Below, in pieces: positions 1 to 7,144 of a DNA stretch of 16,919 nucleotides. This DNA comes from Clostridium sp. CAG:510. GTDB lineage: Bacteria; Bacillota; Clostridia; Lachnospirales; Lachnospiraceae. Every line of letters starts with the position of its first letter. The first letter of the stretch is position 1. A program made the translations under genes and the position numbers. Where the stretch lies: positions 51,061-67,979 of the forward strand of contig FR880820.1 in the NCBI GenBank assembly GCA_000434615.1, read 5' to 3'. The notes under the pieces are model-generated. The model was given only the letters and a program-made list of their open reading frames with translations, made no database searches and was not told the DNA's origin.

Positions 1-2
1 TC

Positions 3-647
3 GGAAGAGAAATTGCCGTAGCGGTCAAGGAAGGCGGTCCCGACCCTGCCAACAACTTTAAGCTGGCACAGGTTATTACAAAGGCAAAAGCCAACAACAT
101 GCCCAATGATACCATCGACAGAGGCATCAAGAAGGCTGCCGGAGACCTGGGAAGCGTAAACTATGAATACGTTACATACGAAGGCTACGGTCCCAGCGGT
201 ATCGCCATTATCGTAGATGCACTGACCGACAACAAGAACCGTACGGCAGCCAATGTGAGAAGCGCTTTCACAAAGGGACAGGGCAACATCGGTACGCCCG
301 GCTGCGTTTCCTTTATGTTTGACAAGAAGGGCCAGATTTTAATCGATAAAGAAGAATACGAAGCGGATTCGGATGAACTGATGATGCAGGTGCTGGATGC
401 CGGAGCGGAGGATTTCAGTGAAGAAGAGGATGTATACGAAGTGCTGACCGACCCCGACAGCTTTGAAGAGGTAAGAAAGGCACTGGAGGATGCCGGTATT
501 CCCATGATGAGTGCGGAAGTTACCATGATTCCCCAGAACTATGTAACCCTTACAGATGAAACCGCCATCAAAAACCTGCAGCGTACCCTCGACCTTCTGG
601 ATGAAGACGATGATGTGCAGGCAGTATACCATAACTGGGACGACTAA
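3..647 (+). CDS. yebC: YebC/PmpR-family regulatory/translation factor, 5' end missing
   Basis: The reading frame is open from base 3, so the gene starts before the window; 214 residues are visible of a family that is usually about 240. The visible start reads GREIAVAVKEGGPDP, followed by NNFKLAQVITKAKANNMPND, which is the conserved early part of YebC proteins. The acidic middle and C-terminal domains are complete and the gene ends in a normal TAA. Members are cytosolic; some have been described as DNA-binding regulators (PmpR type) and some as factors that help ribosomes through difficult stretches such as polyproline (YebC2/TACO1 type). The sequence alone does not tell which applies here. 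The next gene, metY, begins 18 bases downstream, so the two are probably co-transcribed. The family call is firm; the role is not. Confidence 0.95.
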   Translation, partial: GREIAVAVKEGGPDPANNFKLAQVITKAKANNMPNDTIDRGIKKAAGDLGSVNYEYVTYEGYGPSGIAIIVDALTDNKNRTAANVRSAFTKGQGNIGTPGCVSFMFDKKGQILIDKEEYEADSDELMMQVLDAGAEDFSEEEDVYEVLTDPDSFEEVRKALEDAGIPMMSAEVTMIPQNYVTLTDETAIKNLQRTLDLLDEDDDVQAVYHNWDD

Positions 648-665
648 GGAAGGAAGAGGAAACCT

Positions 666-1937
666 ATGAAGAAAGAAACAATATGTGTGCAGGCGGGATG
701 GAAGCCTACGTGCGGCGAACCCCGTATCCTGCCGATTTACCAGTCTACCACCTTTAAGTACGATACTTCCGAACAGATGGGAAAACTGTTTGATCTGGAG
801 GCGTCCGGTTATTTCTACACCAGACTGCAAAATCCGACCAATGACTGCGTTGCAGCCAAAATCTGTGAATTAGAGGGCGGCGTTGCCGCAATGCTGACAA
901 GCTCCGGTCAGGCGGCCAACAATTATGCGGTATTCAATATCTGTGAGGCAGGGGACCATGTGGTTCTTTCTTCTACCGTATACGGAGGCACTTTTAACCT
1001 GCTGACGGTTACCATGAAAAAAATGGGTATTTCCTGTACTGTGGTTGACCCTGACTGGCCGGCTGAGAAAATCGCGGAAGCTTTTCAGGAGAACACTAAG
1101 TGCGTACTGGCGGAAACCATTGCAAACCCTGCGCTGGTAGTGCTTGATATTGAAAAGTTTGCCAAGCTTGCCCATGACCATCAGGTACCTCTCATTGTGG
1201 ACAATACCTTTGCCACACCCATTAACTGCAATCCATTCGATTTCGGAGCCGACATTGTCACCCATTCCACGACCAAGTACATGGACGGACATGCCGCAAC
1301 CGTAGGCGGAGCCATTGTGGACTCCGGCAATTTCGACTGGAGTAAATATCCGGATAAATTCCCCGGACTCTGCAGCCCGGATGAGTCCTATCACGGTATC
1401 ACTTATACCGAAAAATTCGGCAAAGCCGCTTACATAACAAAGGCAACCTCCCAGCTTATGAGGGACCTCGGTTCCATCCAGGCGCCGTTTAATGCCTTTA
1501 TCCTGAATTTAGGACTGGAAACATTGCCTCTCCGTATGGAAAGACATTGCAGCAATGCGCAGGCGGTTGCGGAATTTTTGGAAAGCCACGAAAAGGTTGC
1601 CTGGGTCAACTATCCCGGCTTAAAGAGCAACAAATACTATGAACTGGCACAGAAATACATGCCGAACGGCACCTGCGGTGTTATCAGCTTCGGCTTAAAG
1701 GGCGGCAGAAAAGCAGCAGAAGAGCTGATGGATAAGCTGAAGCTGGCTGCCATCGTGACCCATGTTGCGGATGCCCGGACCTGTGTGCTTCATCCTGCCA
1801 GCCATACACACAGACAGATGAACGACGAACAGTTAAAGGAAGCCGGCGTTGCCCCTGATCTGATTCGTCTGTCCGTTGGTATCGAAAACGTTTCCGACAT
1901 TATAGATGACCTTGCACAGGCGTTAGAACAGATTTAA
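666..1937 (+). CDS. metY: O-acetylhomoserine sulfhydrylase, MetY type (PLP-dependent)
   Basis: This 423-residue protein belongs to the Cys/Met metabolism PLP-dependent family. MetY enzymes join O-acetyl-L-homoserine with sulfide to give homocysteine, and some act in cysteine interconversion; they are cytosolic homotetramers. Visible marks are the N-terminal PIYQSTTF motif, the YFYTRLQNPTND block, TSSGQAA in the cofactor phosphate-binding region, and HSTTKYMDGH with the PLP-binding lysine at about residue 204. The C-terminal HPASHTHRQM and LIRLSVGIE blocks are also typical. The length fits MetY better than the shorter cystathionine gamma-synthase/MetB enzymes. The ATG follows a purine-rich GGAAGGAAGAGG site. 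Only 18 bases separate it from yebC, so there is no room for a SAM riboswitch or T-box directly upstream. The ATG of the next gene is 22 bases after the stop. Confidence 0.93.
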   Translation: MKKETICVQAGWKPTCGEPRILPIYQSTTFKYDTSEQMGKLFDLEASGYFYTRLQNPTNDCVAAKICELEGGVAAMLTSSGQAANNYAVFNICEAGDHVVLSSTVYGGTFNLLTVTMKKMGISCTVVDPDWPAEKIAEAFQENTKCVLAETIANPALVVLDIEKFAKLAHDHQVPLIVDNTFATPINCNPFDFGADIVTHSTTKYMDGHAATVGGAIVDSGNFDWSKYPDKFPGLCSPDESYHGITYTEKFGKAAYITKATSQLMRDLGSIQAPFNAFILNLGLETLPLRMERHCSNAQAVAEFLESHEKVAWVNYPGLKSNKYYELAQKYMPNGTCGVISFGLKGGRKAAEELMDKLKLAAIVTHVADARTCVLHPASHTHRQMNDEQLKEAGVAPDLIRLSVGIENVSDIIDDLAQALEQI

Positions 1938-1959
1938 CCCTTTGCAAAAAAGGAGTAAT

Positions 1960-3486
1960 ATGGCTTTTGTGAAAAACAAGTTCAGCTATGTGCTTTGGGC
2001 TTGCTACATAGTCTTGATCGGCTTTGCTTATTTCGGTCTGACGGTTTCGGGACTGCAAAGCCTTTCCATAACCGATAAAAGCGCCCTTATCTGCATATCC
2101 TGCCTGCCGCTTTTCTTAGTGGCGGGACTGTTTGCCCTTATCCGGTGGTGTGTGGGACGCTATACGGCGGCAAGGACACCCGTGCAGGCTTCCGCCGCCT
2201 TTGAGGCAATCGCTGTGGGCGTGCTTCTGGTGACGGGCGTGGTTATCCGTGCCCTCATGCTGAATGCAGCTGCGGCTTTGGCGGTTTACCGGGATATCTG
2301 TTATTTTGAAGGCGCAAAAGTGACCGGACAGGCAATTCCCCTGACGGCGCAGAGTATGGAGTATTTTTATTACATTTTACTGCGGGGCGTATTTTACGTT
2401 GTAGGCAATCACTTTACGGCAGGATTCATTCTGCAGATTGTATTGCAGACGATTTCCTCCCTTATATGGTATTTTGCCTTAAAGAAACTGATTGGCAGAA
2501 TAGGAGCCTTCTTTTTCCTGATTACGGCAACGGTATTTCCTTTCTTTGTAAATGCCGGTCTGCAGTATTCGCCGGAGGTATTGTATGCTCTGTTATACGG
2601 CCTGGTGCTGCTTTTAATCGGCTTTTACTATGAAAAAGAGCGGGAGAGCGCTTCCTTAAAATGGCAGAATGCCCTGCTTTTATTTGCATCGGGACTCGGC
2701 ATCGGTTTTCTGACGTACCTGGATGCCATAGGTCTCTCCCTCATTTCCCTGCTGGTTTTCGTGAAATTCTTAAAGAAAAACAGACCCGACTGGCTGGATG
2801 AAAACGGAGAAAAGGAAAGCTTCACCATGCATGTTTTACTGCTTACTTTAGGCTACTTTGCAGGCAAGGGACTGTTTATGATGATTGACGTCTGGCAGAA
2901 CCATTCTTCCTTGCAGCGGATTATGGGAGCCTGGGGAGAAACCTTCGGGCCGAAGGGCAGTATGTCCTTATACGAACTGAGTACATCCGTAACCGGAAAA
3001 GATGTTCTGTGGGTTATCATTGTCCTGTTTTTACTGATGCTGGGTATTCCTTCCTTCTTCCTGAAAAAGGAGTCGGAGAACCAGTTAATCTGGGTGGTGT
3101 TTGCGGCGGTTATCGCTCTGTTCTGTTTCTTTAAGGTGGAAACACCCGCCATGGGCTACGGCTATCTTTTGTTCCATGCGCTGGTTGTCCTTTTGGCCGC
3201 CGGCATGCAGAATTTATTCTATATGCCGGGTGTGGAGCAGACACCGGCTCCTGTAAAACCGCAGACCCCTGTAAAACCGCAGACCCCTGATAGGGTTTCC
3301 AACGGATCTACCGACCGTTACAGACAGCCGGAGAACGGAGAAAAAGAAATCAAATATATTGAGAATCCGCTTCCCCTGCCGAAGAAGCATGAGAAGAAGA
3401 GCATGGGATATAAGTTTGAAGTACCGCCCGAGAAAATGAAGTACGACATTCAGGTATCCGATGCGGATGATTTTGATCTGAAATAA
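1960..3486 (+). CDS. Polytopic membrane protein, GT-C (GT39-like) glycosyltransferase-like, with long cytosolic tail
   Basis: The ATG at 1960 is chosen because AGGAG lies four bases upstream; a TTG at 1942 would place the ribosome site inside the gene. The 508 residues hold about ten or more hydrophobic segments (roughly 11-31, 41-63, 83-103, 135-149, 154-173, 182-200, 205-223, 237-270, 291-309, 348-367, 376-391, 400-420). The loop after the third helix (YRDICYFEGA, about 110-119), a downstream FYYILLRGVF stretch and VFPFFVNAG resemble GT-C enzymes of the GT39/ArnT/PMT group, which transfer sugars from polyprenyl phosphate. This is resemblance, not proof. Residues from about 425 form a hydrophilic tail with a PVKPQT duplication, then IENPLPLPKKH and a very acidic end, DADDFDLK. 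The gene is followed by a terminator, so it probably closes the yebC-metY operon. It could instead be an O-antigen-polymerase-like or purely structural membrane protein. Confidence 0.6.
   Translation: MAFVKNKFSYVLWACYIVLIGFAYFGLTVSGLQSLSITDKSALICISCLPLFLVAGLFALIRWCVGRYTAARTPVQASAAFEAIAVGVLLVTGVVIRALMLNAAAALAVYRDICYFEGAKVTGQAIPLTAQSMEYFYYILLRGVFYVVGNHFTAGFILQIVLQTISSLIWYFALKKLIGRIGAFFFLITATVFPFFVNAGLQYSPEVLYALLYGLVLLLIGFYYEKERESASLKWQNALLLFASGLGIGFLTYLDAIGLSLISLLVFVKFLKKNRPDWLDENGEKESFTMHVLLLTLGYFAGKGLFMMIDVWQNHSSLQRIMGAWGETFGPKGSMSLYELSTSVTGKDVLWVIIVLFLLMLGIPSFFLKKESENQLIWVVFAAVIALFCFFKVETPAMGYGYLLFHALVVLLAAGMQNLFYMPGVEQTPAPVKPQTPVKPQTPDRVSNGSTDRYRQPENGEKEIKYIENPLPLPKKHEKKSMGYKFEVPPEKMKYDIQVSDADDFDLK
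3250..3289 (+). repeat. Tandem 18-bp direct repeat inside the membrane-protein gene
   Basis: Two perfect copies of CCTGTAAAACCGCAGACC lie back to back at 3250-3267 and 3268-3285, and a third begins (CCTG). Each copy encodes PVKPQT in the proline-rich tail of the membrane protein. The unit is a multiple of three, so copy number can change without breaking the frame. The perfect nucleotide identity suggests a recent duplication by slippage. Confidence 0.9.
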
Positions 3487-3513
3487 CATGAAAATTGAAA
3501 ATCAGGATATCCT

Positions 3514-3545
3514 AAAAAGGAATTGCTGCGGCAGTTCCTTTTTTC
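3514..3545 (+). terminator. Intrinsic terminator after the yebC-metY-membrane protein operon
   Basis: AAAAAGGAATTGC (3514-3526) pairs with GCAGTTCCTTTTT (3531-3543) around a TGCG loop. This gives a 13-bp stem with one G-U pair, and the T-tract runs to 3544. It lies 27 bases after the stop of the membrane-protein gene. Confidence 0.85.
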
Positions 3546-3629
3546 TTATCCTTTTTTATCCAAGGCGCGAAAGCCTGAAAAAGGATTTTGCCGGAACGGA
3601 TAAGCTGCCGCACGGAAAGGACGGTTTTC

Positions 3630-4316
3630 ATGGAAAAAAACATAAATCAGGATGAACAGATAGAAAAGACCGGTCAGGTCATTTTAAATCACAATGCCCG
3701 GGAGGATACGATACACCTGCTTACCATTATCGGGGAAATAGAAGGTCACGACAATTTAAGCAGCTCTGCCAAAACCACCAAGTACGAGCATGTACTGCCG
3801 AAGCTTGCCGCTATTGAGGACAGTGAGGAAATAAAGGGCGTACTGGTCTTGTTAAACACCATGGGCGGAGATGTGGAAGCGGGGCTTGCCATTGCGGAAA
3901 TGGTGGCGTCCCTGTCCAAGCCCACCGTGTCCCTGGTGCTTGGCGGCAGCCATTCCATCGGCATCCCCATAGCCGTCAGTACGGACTATTCCTTTATTGT
4001 CCTCACGGGCACCATGGTTATCCATCCGGTAAGAATGACCGGAATGGTCATCGGCGTACCCCAGACCTTTGACTATTTCAAACAGATGCAGGACAGGATT
4101 ACGGGTTTTGTCAGCAGCCACTGCGAAATTTCAAGGGAAAGACTGGAGCAGCTCATGATGGAAACGAAAATGCTCACCAAGGATGTTGGCACTATTTTAG
4201 TGGGCGGTGAAGCCGTAAAGGAGGGCATTATCAACGAAGTGGGCGGTATCCGGGATGCCCTTAAAAAATTGCATTCCCTGATAGATGCGGATAGAGAAAA
4301 TGGCGAAAGCAAATAG
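3630..4316 (+). CDS. tepA: ClpP-fold serine protease (TepA/YmfB-like)
   Basis: The ATG at 3630 is preferred: GGAAAGGAC lies just upstream and MEKNINQ is a normal start, whereas a CTG-type start at 3588 lacks a site. The 228-residue protein has the ClpP/crotonase fold. NTMGGDVEAGLAIAEMV (about 75-91) matches the ClpP substrate-groove region. GSHSIG (about 106-111) supplies a nucleophile candidate at Ser109 in the place of ClpP's AASMG, and VIHP gives His132 23 residues later. GGEAVKEGIINEVGG (about 192-206) matches the end of the ClpP fold; the third catalytic residue is not certain. In Bacillus the paralogue TepA lies close to spoIIIE, as this gene lies directly before ftsK/spoIIIE, which is why I favour TepA over housekeeping ClpP. 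TepA has been linked to protein export and degradation near the membrane, but its substrates are poorly known. No signal peptide is seen, so it should be cytosolic. Confidence 0.82.
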   Translation: MEKNINQDEQIEKTGQVILNHNAREDTIHLLTIIGEIEGHDNLSSSAKTTKYEHVLPKLAAIEDSEEIKGVLVLLNTMGGDVEAGLAIAEMVASLSKPTVSLVLGGSHSIGIPIAVSTDYSFIVLTGTMVIHPVRMTGMVIGVPQTFDYFKQMQDRITGFVSSHCEISRERLEQLMMETKMLTKDVGTILVGGEAVKEGIINEVGGIRDALKKLHSLIDADRENGESK

Positions 4317-4335
4317 GCAAAATATTGTATACATG

Positions 4336-4364
4336 GTGACAAGCCGGATGAAAAATGATATAAT
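4336..4364 (+). promoter_or_regulatory. Near-consensus sigma-A promoter for ftsK
   Basis: GTGACA (4336-4341) matches the -35 box at five of six positions. After exactly 17 bases comes a perfect TATAAT (4359-4364) preceded by TGA, an extended -10. Transcription should begin near 4371, leaving a leader of about 67 bases before the ftsK ATG. This is the strongest promoter-like sequence I see in the window. It suggests that ftsK, fhs and folD are transcribed at least partly independently of the protease gene. Confidence 0.75.
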
Positions 4365-4394
4365 ACTTACATTGCCCTGATTTGGGGTGATAAG

Positions 4395-4418
4395 AGTCCT
4401 GCGTACAGCACCGGGACT
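4395..4418 (+). other. Hairpin in the ftsK leader, just upstream of the ribosome site
   Basis: AGTCC (4395-4399) pairs with GGACT (4414-4418), and inside it TGC (4400-4402) pairs with GCA (4408-4410) around GTACA, leaving a CCG bulge. A CCC/GGG pairing (about 4375-4387) lies before it. The AGGAG ribosome site starts six bases after the hairpin. The structure is short, has no T-tract and matches no riboswitch I recognise. It could modulate translation or be chance. Confidence 0.35.
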
Positions 4419-4437
4419 GCAATAGGAGTGTTTTATC

Positions 4438-7134
4438 ATGGCAGCAAAACAGACATCAAAAAAATCGACTACCCGGAGAAAAAGCAGCAGTTCCAAGTCC
4501 TCCAGACAACAGGAAAGAGTCTATACGGAGCAGGAAACAGAACTGTTTCATGAGATTTCCCTGATTTTATTCTTTGCGGTAGCAGTGGTTCTTTTTTTAT
4601 GCAATTTCGGTATACTGGGTCCAGTCGGCAAAGGTATCAGCAGTATTCTGTTCGGACTGTTCGGTCTTCCGGCGTATGCGTTTTCCATTCTTTTGTTTTT
4701 AGCAATCGCTTTCTTTTCCGCTAACGGCGGCAGTTCCGCAGCGGTGCGCAAAATTGTGGCGGGAGCCATCCTGTTCTGCATGGCGGGGGTAATCTGCGAA
4801 CTGATTGCCGGTGACCCCGACATCATGAAGGAATCGTACAGCATAAAAGCTCTCTACCAGTTTAGCAGTGAAGAACATATGGGCGGCGGCGTCCTGTTCG
4901 GCAGTCTTGCCTACCTTTTACTGCATTTTCTGGACACCATCGGCACGGTTTTGGTGGTACTGATTGTGTGCCTGATTTCCGTTATTCTTCTTACGGAGAA
5001 ATCCTTTGTAAAGGGTGTGAAAAACGGCAGCAAGCGTGTGGTAGAGCTCTCCAGGGAGGATGCCCAGAGACGGAAAGAACTGATGGAATCCCGCCGGGAA
5101 GAAGCGGAAGAAGAGCGCATCCGCAGGGAAGAGGAGCGTCACAGAAGAGAGGAAACACGCCGCTTAAAGGCAGAGGAAAAAGAGAACGAAAAAATCCTTC
5201 GTATGGATAAAAAAGTGTCCGGCGTCATACTGGATACGGCACTTACGGAGCCGGCGGAGAAAAAGAACCGGGACGATATTCACGAAATTACTTTCAACGA
5301 AGAGCCGGATATTTTACCGGCAGAGGAAGCGCCCATGGAACCGGCGCATCCCATTATGCCGGATGCATTTTCCCAGGAGATGCCCGGACAGAAGGTGGCA
5401 CATGCGGCAAAGACGGCAGCGGCGGACTCCTTTATTCATCCGGATATTTTAGACAACATTCCGGTAGAGGGCATGTTCCGCAGGGACGAAGAGGAAGCCG
5501 TTCCAGCATCTACGTTCCATGCAGAGCCCGCCTATAAGGCAGAACCTGAGCCGGCGGAAAGCACACCGTTTTCCCGTCCCAAGGCAGTCGTCCCGGAAAA
5601 GAAAACCACGGATACCCCGAGACCGGAAGGTATGCCGCAGAGCAGCACCACTCCTTCCAATGTCCCGAAGAAATATATGTTCCCTCCTTTGTCCTGTTTA
5701 CAGAAGGGCAAGGGCGGCGGTGGAGACTCCGCAAGGGAATTAAAAGAAACGGCTGCCAGACTGCAGCAGACGCTACATACATTCGGTGTCAACGTAACGA
5801 TTACCAACATCAGCCAGGGGCCTTCCGTTACCCGGTACGAGCTGCAGCCCGAACAGGGGGTTAAGGTCAGCAAAATCGTGAGACTGGCGGATGATATCAA
5901 GTTAAATCTTGCCGCAACGGATATCCGTATCGAAGCGCCCATTCCCGGCAAAGCGGCTATCGGTATCGAAGTACCGAACAAAGAAAATACGCCGGTGGCA
6001 TTGCGTGATTTGTTAGAGTCAAAGGAATTCAAGGAATTCCCCAGCAAGATCGCATTTGCGGTCGGTAAAGACATCGCAGGCAAGGTGGTTGTGGCGGACA
6101 TCGGCAAGATGCCCCATATGCTGATTGCGGGTGCTACCGGTTCCGGTAAATCCGTCTGCATCAACACACTGATTATGAGTATTCTCTATAAAGCGCACCC
6201 GGATGAAGTCAAGCTTATCATGGTGGACCCCAAGGTGGTGGAGTTAAGCGTTTACAACGGCATTCCCCATCTGTTAATCCCGGTTGTAACGGATCCCAAG
6301 AAGGCTTCCGCAGCCCTGCACTGGGGAGTTACGGAAATGGAAGACCGTTACAAGAAGTTTGCAGATCTGAATGTGCGTGACCTGAAGGGCTACAACGAAA
6401 AGATTACCGCCATGAGGGAAAAGGGAGAAAACGTACCCGCCAATCTGCCCCAGATGATTATTATCGTGGACGAGCTTGCGGATTTGATGATGGTATGTCC
6501 CGGCGAAGTGGAAGACTCCATCTGCCGTCTGGCACAGCTCGCCAGAGCAGCGGGTATCCACCTGATTATTGCGACCCAGAGGCCTTCTGTGGATGTCATC
6601 ACCGGTCTTATCAAAGCCAACATGCCCAGCCGTGTGGCATTCAGCGTAAGCAGCGGCGTGGACTCCCGTACCATCCTTGATATGAACGGTGCGGAAAAGC
6701 TTTTAGGAAAGGGCGATATGCTTTTCTACCCGCAGGGTTATTCCAAACCCGCCCGTATCCAGGGTGCGTTTGTATCGGATAAGGAAGTTTCGGATGTAGT
6801 GGATTTCCTGAAAAACCAGACACTCGGCAATGTGTACGCCGAGGATATCGAAGAAAAAATCAAAAATATCGGAAGCAGCTCTTCCCAGAGCGGAGCCACG
6901 GGGGACGGCAGTGCCGTGGATGAACTTTTTGCGGATGCGGGAAAGTTTATCATCGACAAGGACAAGGCGTCCATCGGTATGCTGCAGAGGGTATTTAAGA
7001 TAGGATTTAACCGGGCAGCCCGTATCATGGACCAGCTTCATGACTACGGTGTGGTCGGAGAAGATGAAGGCACCAAACCCCGGAAGGTTCTGATGAGTGA
7101 GGAACAATTCGAACAATTACTGGAAGAAATCTAA
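4438..7134 (+). CDS. ftsK: DNA translocase FtsK/SpoIIIE
   Basis: This 898-residue protein is a membrane-anchored, ATP-driven double-stranded DNA pump. It clears chromosome arms from the closing septum and, in spore formers, moves the chromosome into the forespore. Residues about 40-185 hold four hydrophobic segments. They are followed by a highly charged Arg/Glu-rich helix (about 205-255, probable coiled coil) and a long acidic/proline-rich linker to about 420. The motor follows: Walker A GATGSGKS at 565-572, Walker B IIIVDELADL with Asp678-Glu679, and the conserved ATQRPSVDVITGLIKANMPSR stretch split across the RecA fold. The C-terminal gamma domain (from about 828; RVFKIGFNRAARIMDQL) is the winged helix that reads orienting DNA sequences. 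It is longer than Bacillus SpoIIIE (about 790), mainly through the linker. AGGAG lies about 11 bases upstream of the ATG. FtsK versus SpoIIIE naming cannot be settled from sequence. Confidence 0.97.
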   Translation: MAAKQTSKKSTTRRKSSSSKSSRQQERVYTEQETELFHEISLILFFAVAVVLFLCNFGILGPVGKGISSILFGLFGLPAYAFSILLFLAIAFFSANGGSSAAVRKIVAGAILFCMAGVICELIAGDPDIMKESYSIKALYQFSSEEHMGGGVLFGSLAYLLLHFLDTIGTVLVVLIVCLISVILLTEKSFVKGVKNGSKRVVELSREDAQRRKELMESRREEAEEERIRREEERHRREETRRLKAEEKENEKILRMDKKVSGVILDTALTEPAEKKNRDDIHEITFNEEPDILPAEEAPMEPAHPIMPDAFSQEMPGQKVAHAAKTAAADSFIHPDILDNIPVEGMFRRDEEEAVPASTFHAEPAYKAEPEPAESTPFSRPKAVVPEKKTTDTPRPEGMPQSSTTPSNVPKKYMFPPLSCLQKGKGGGGDSARELKETAARLQQTLHTFGVNVTITNISQGPSVTRYELQPEQGVKVSKIVRLADDIKLNLAATDIRIEAPIPGKAAIGIEVPNKENTPVALRDLLESKEFKEFPSKIAFAVGKDIAGKVVVADIGKMPHMLIAGATGSGKSVCINTLIMSILYKAHPDEVKLIMVDPKVVELSVYNGIPHLLIPVVTDPKKASAALHWGVTEMEDRYKKFADLNVRDLKGYNEKITAMREKGENVPANLPQMIIIVDELADLMMVCPGEVEDSICRLAQLARAAGIHLIIATQRPSVDVITGLIKANMPSRVAFSVSSGVDSRTILDMNGAEKLLGKGDMLFYPQGYSKPARIQGAFVSDKEVSDVVDFLKNQTLGNVYAEDIEEKIKNIGSSSSQSGATGDGSAVDELFADAGKFIIDKDKASIGMLQRVFKIGFNRAARIMDQLHDYGVVGEDEGTKPRKVLMSEEQFEQLLEEI

Positions 7135-7144
7135 GGAGAAAAAC

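Noticed and set aside
648..665. Possible SAM riboswitch or T-box before the methionine-pathway gene metY
   Set aside because: Only 18 bases separate metY from yebC and they are filled by the ribosome site. Any such element would have to lie upstream of yebC, outside the window.
6026..6045. Repeated GGAATTC motifs resembling a palindromic operator
   Set aside because: They encode the KEFKEFP part of FtsK, in a region conserved at protein level, so codon repetition explains them.
5532..6167. A 211-codon open frame on the minus strand inside ftsK
   Set aside because: It lies antisense to the strongly conserved FtsK linker and motor start, has no ribosome site, and its translation (Pro/Ser/Leu-rich) resembles no family. 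It is a shadow of the ftsK coding bias. The same holds for other minus-strand frames in the window.
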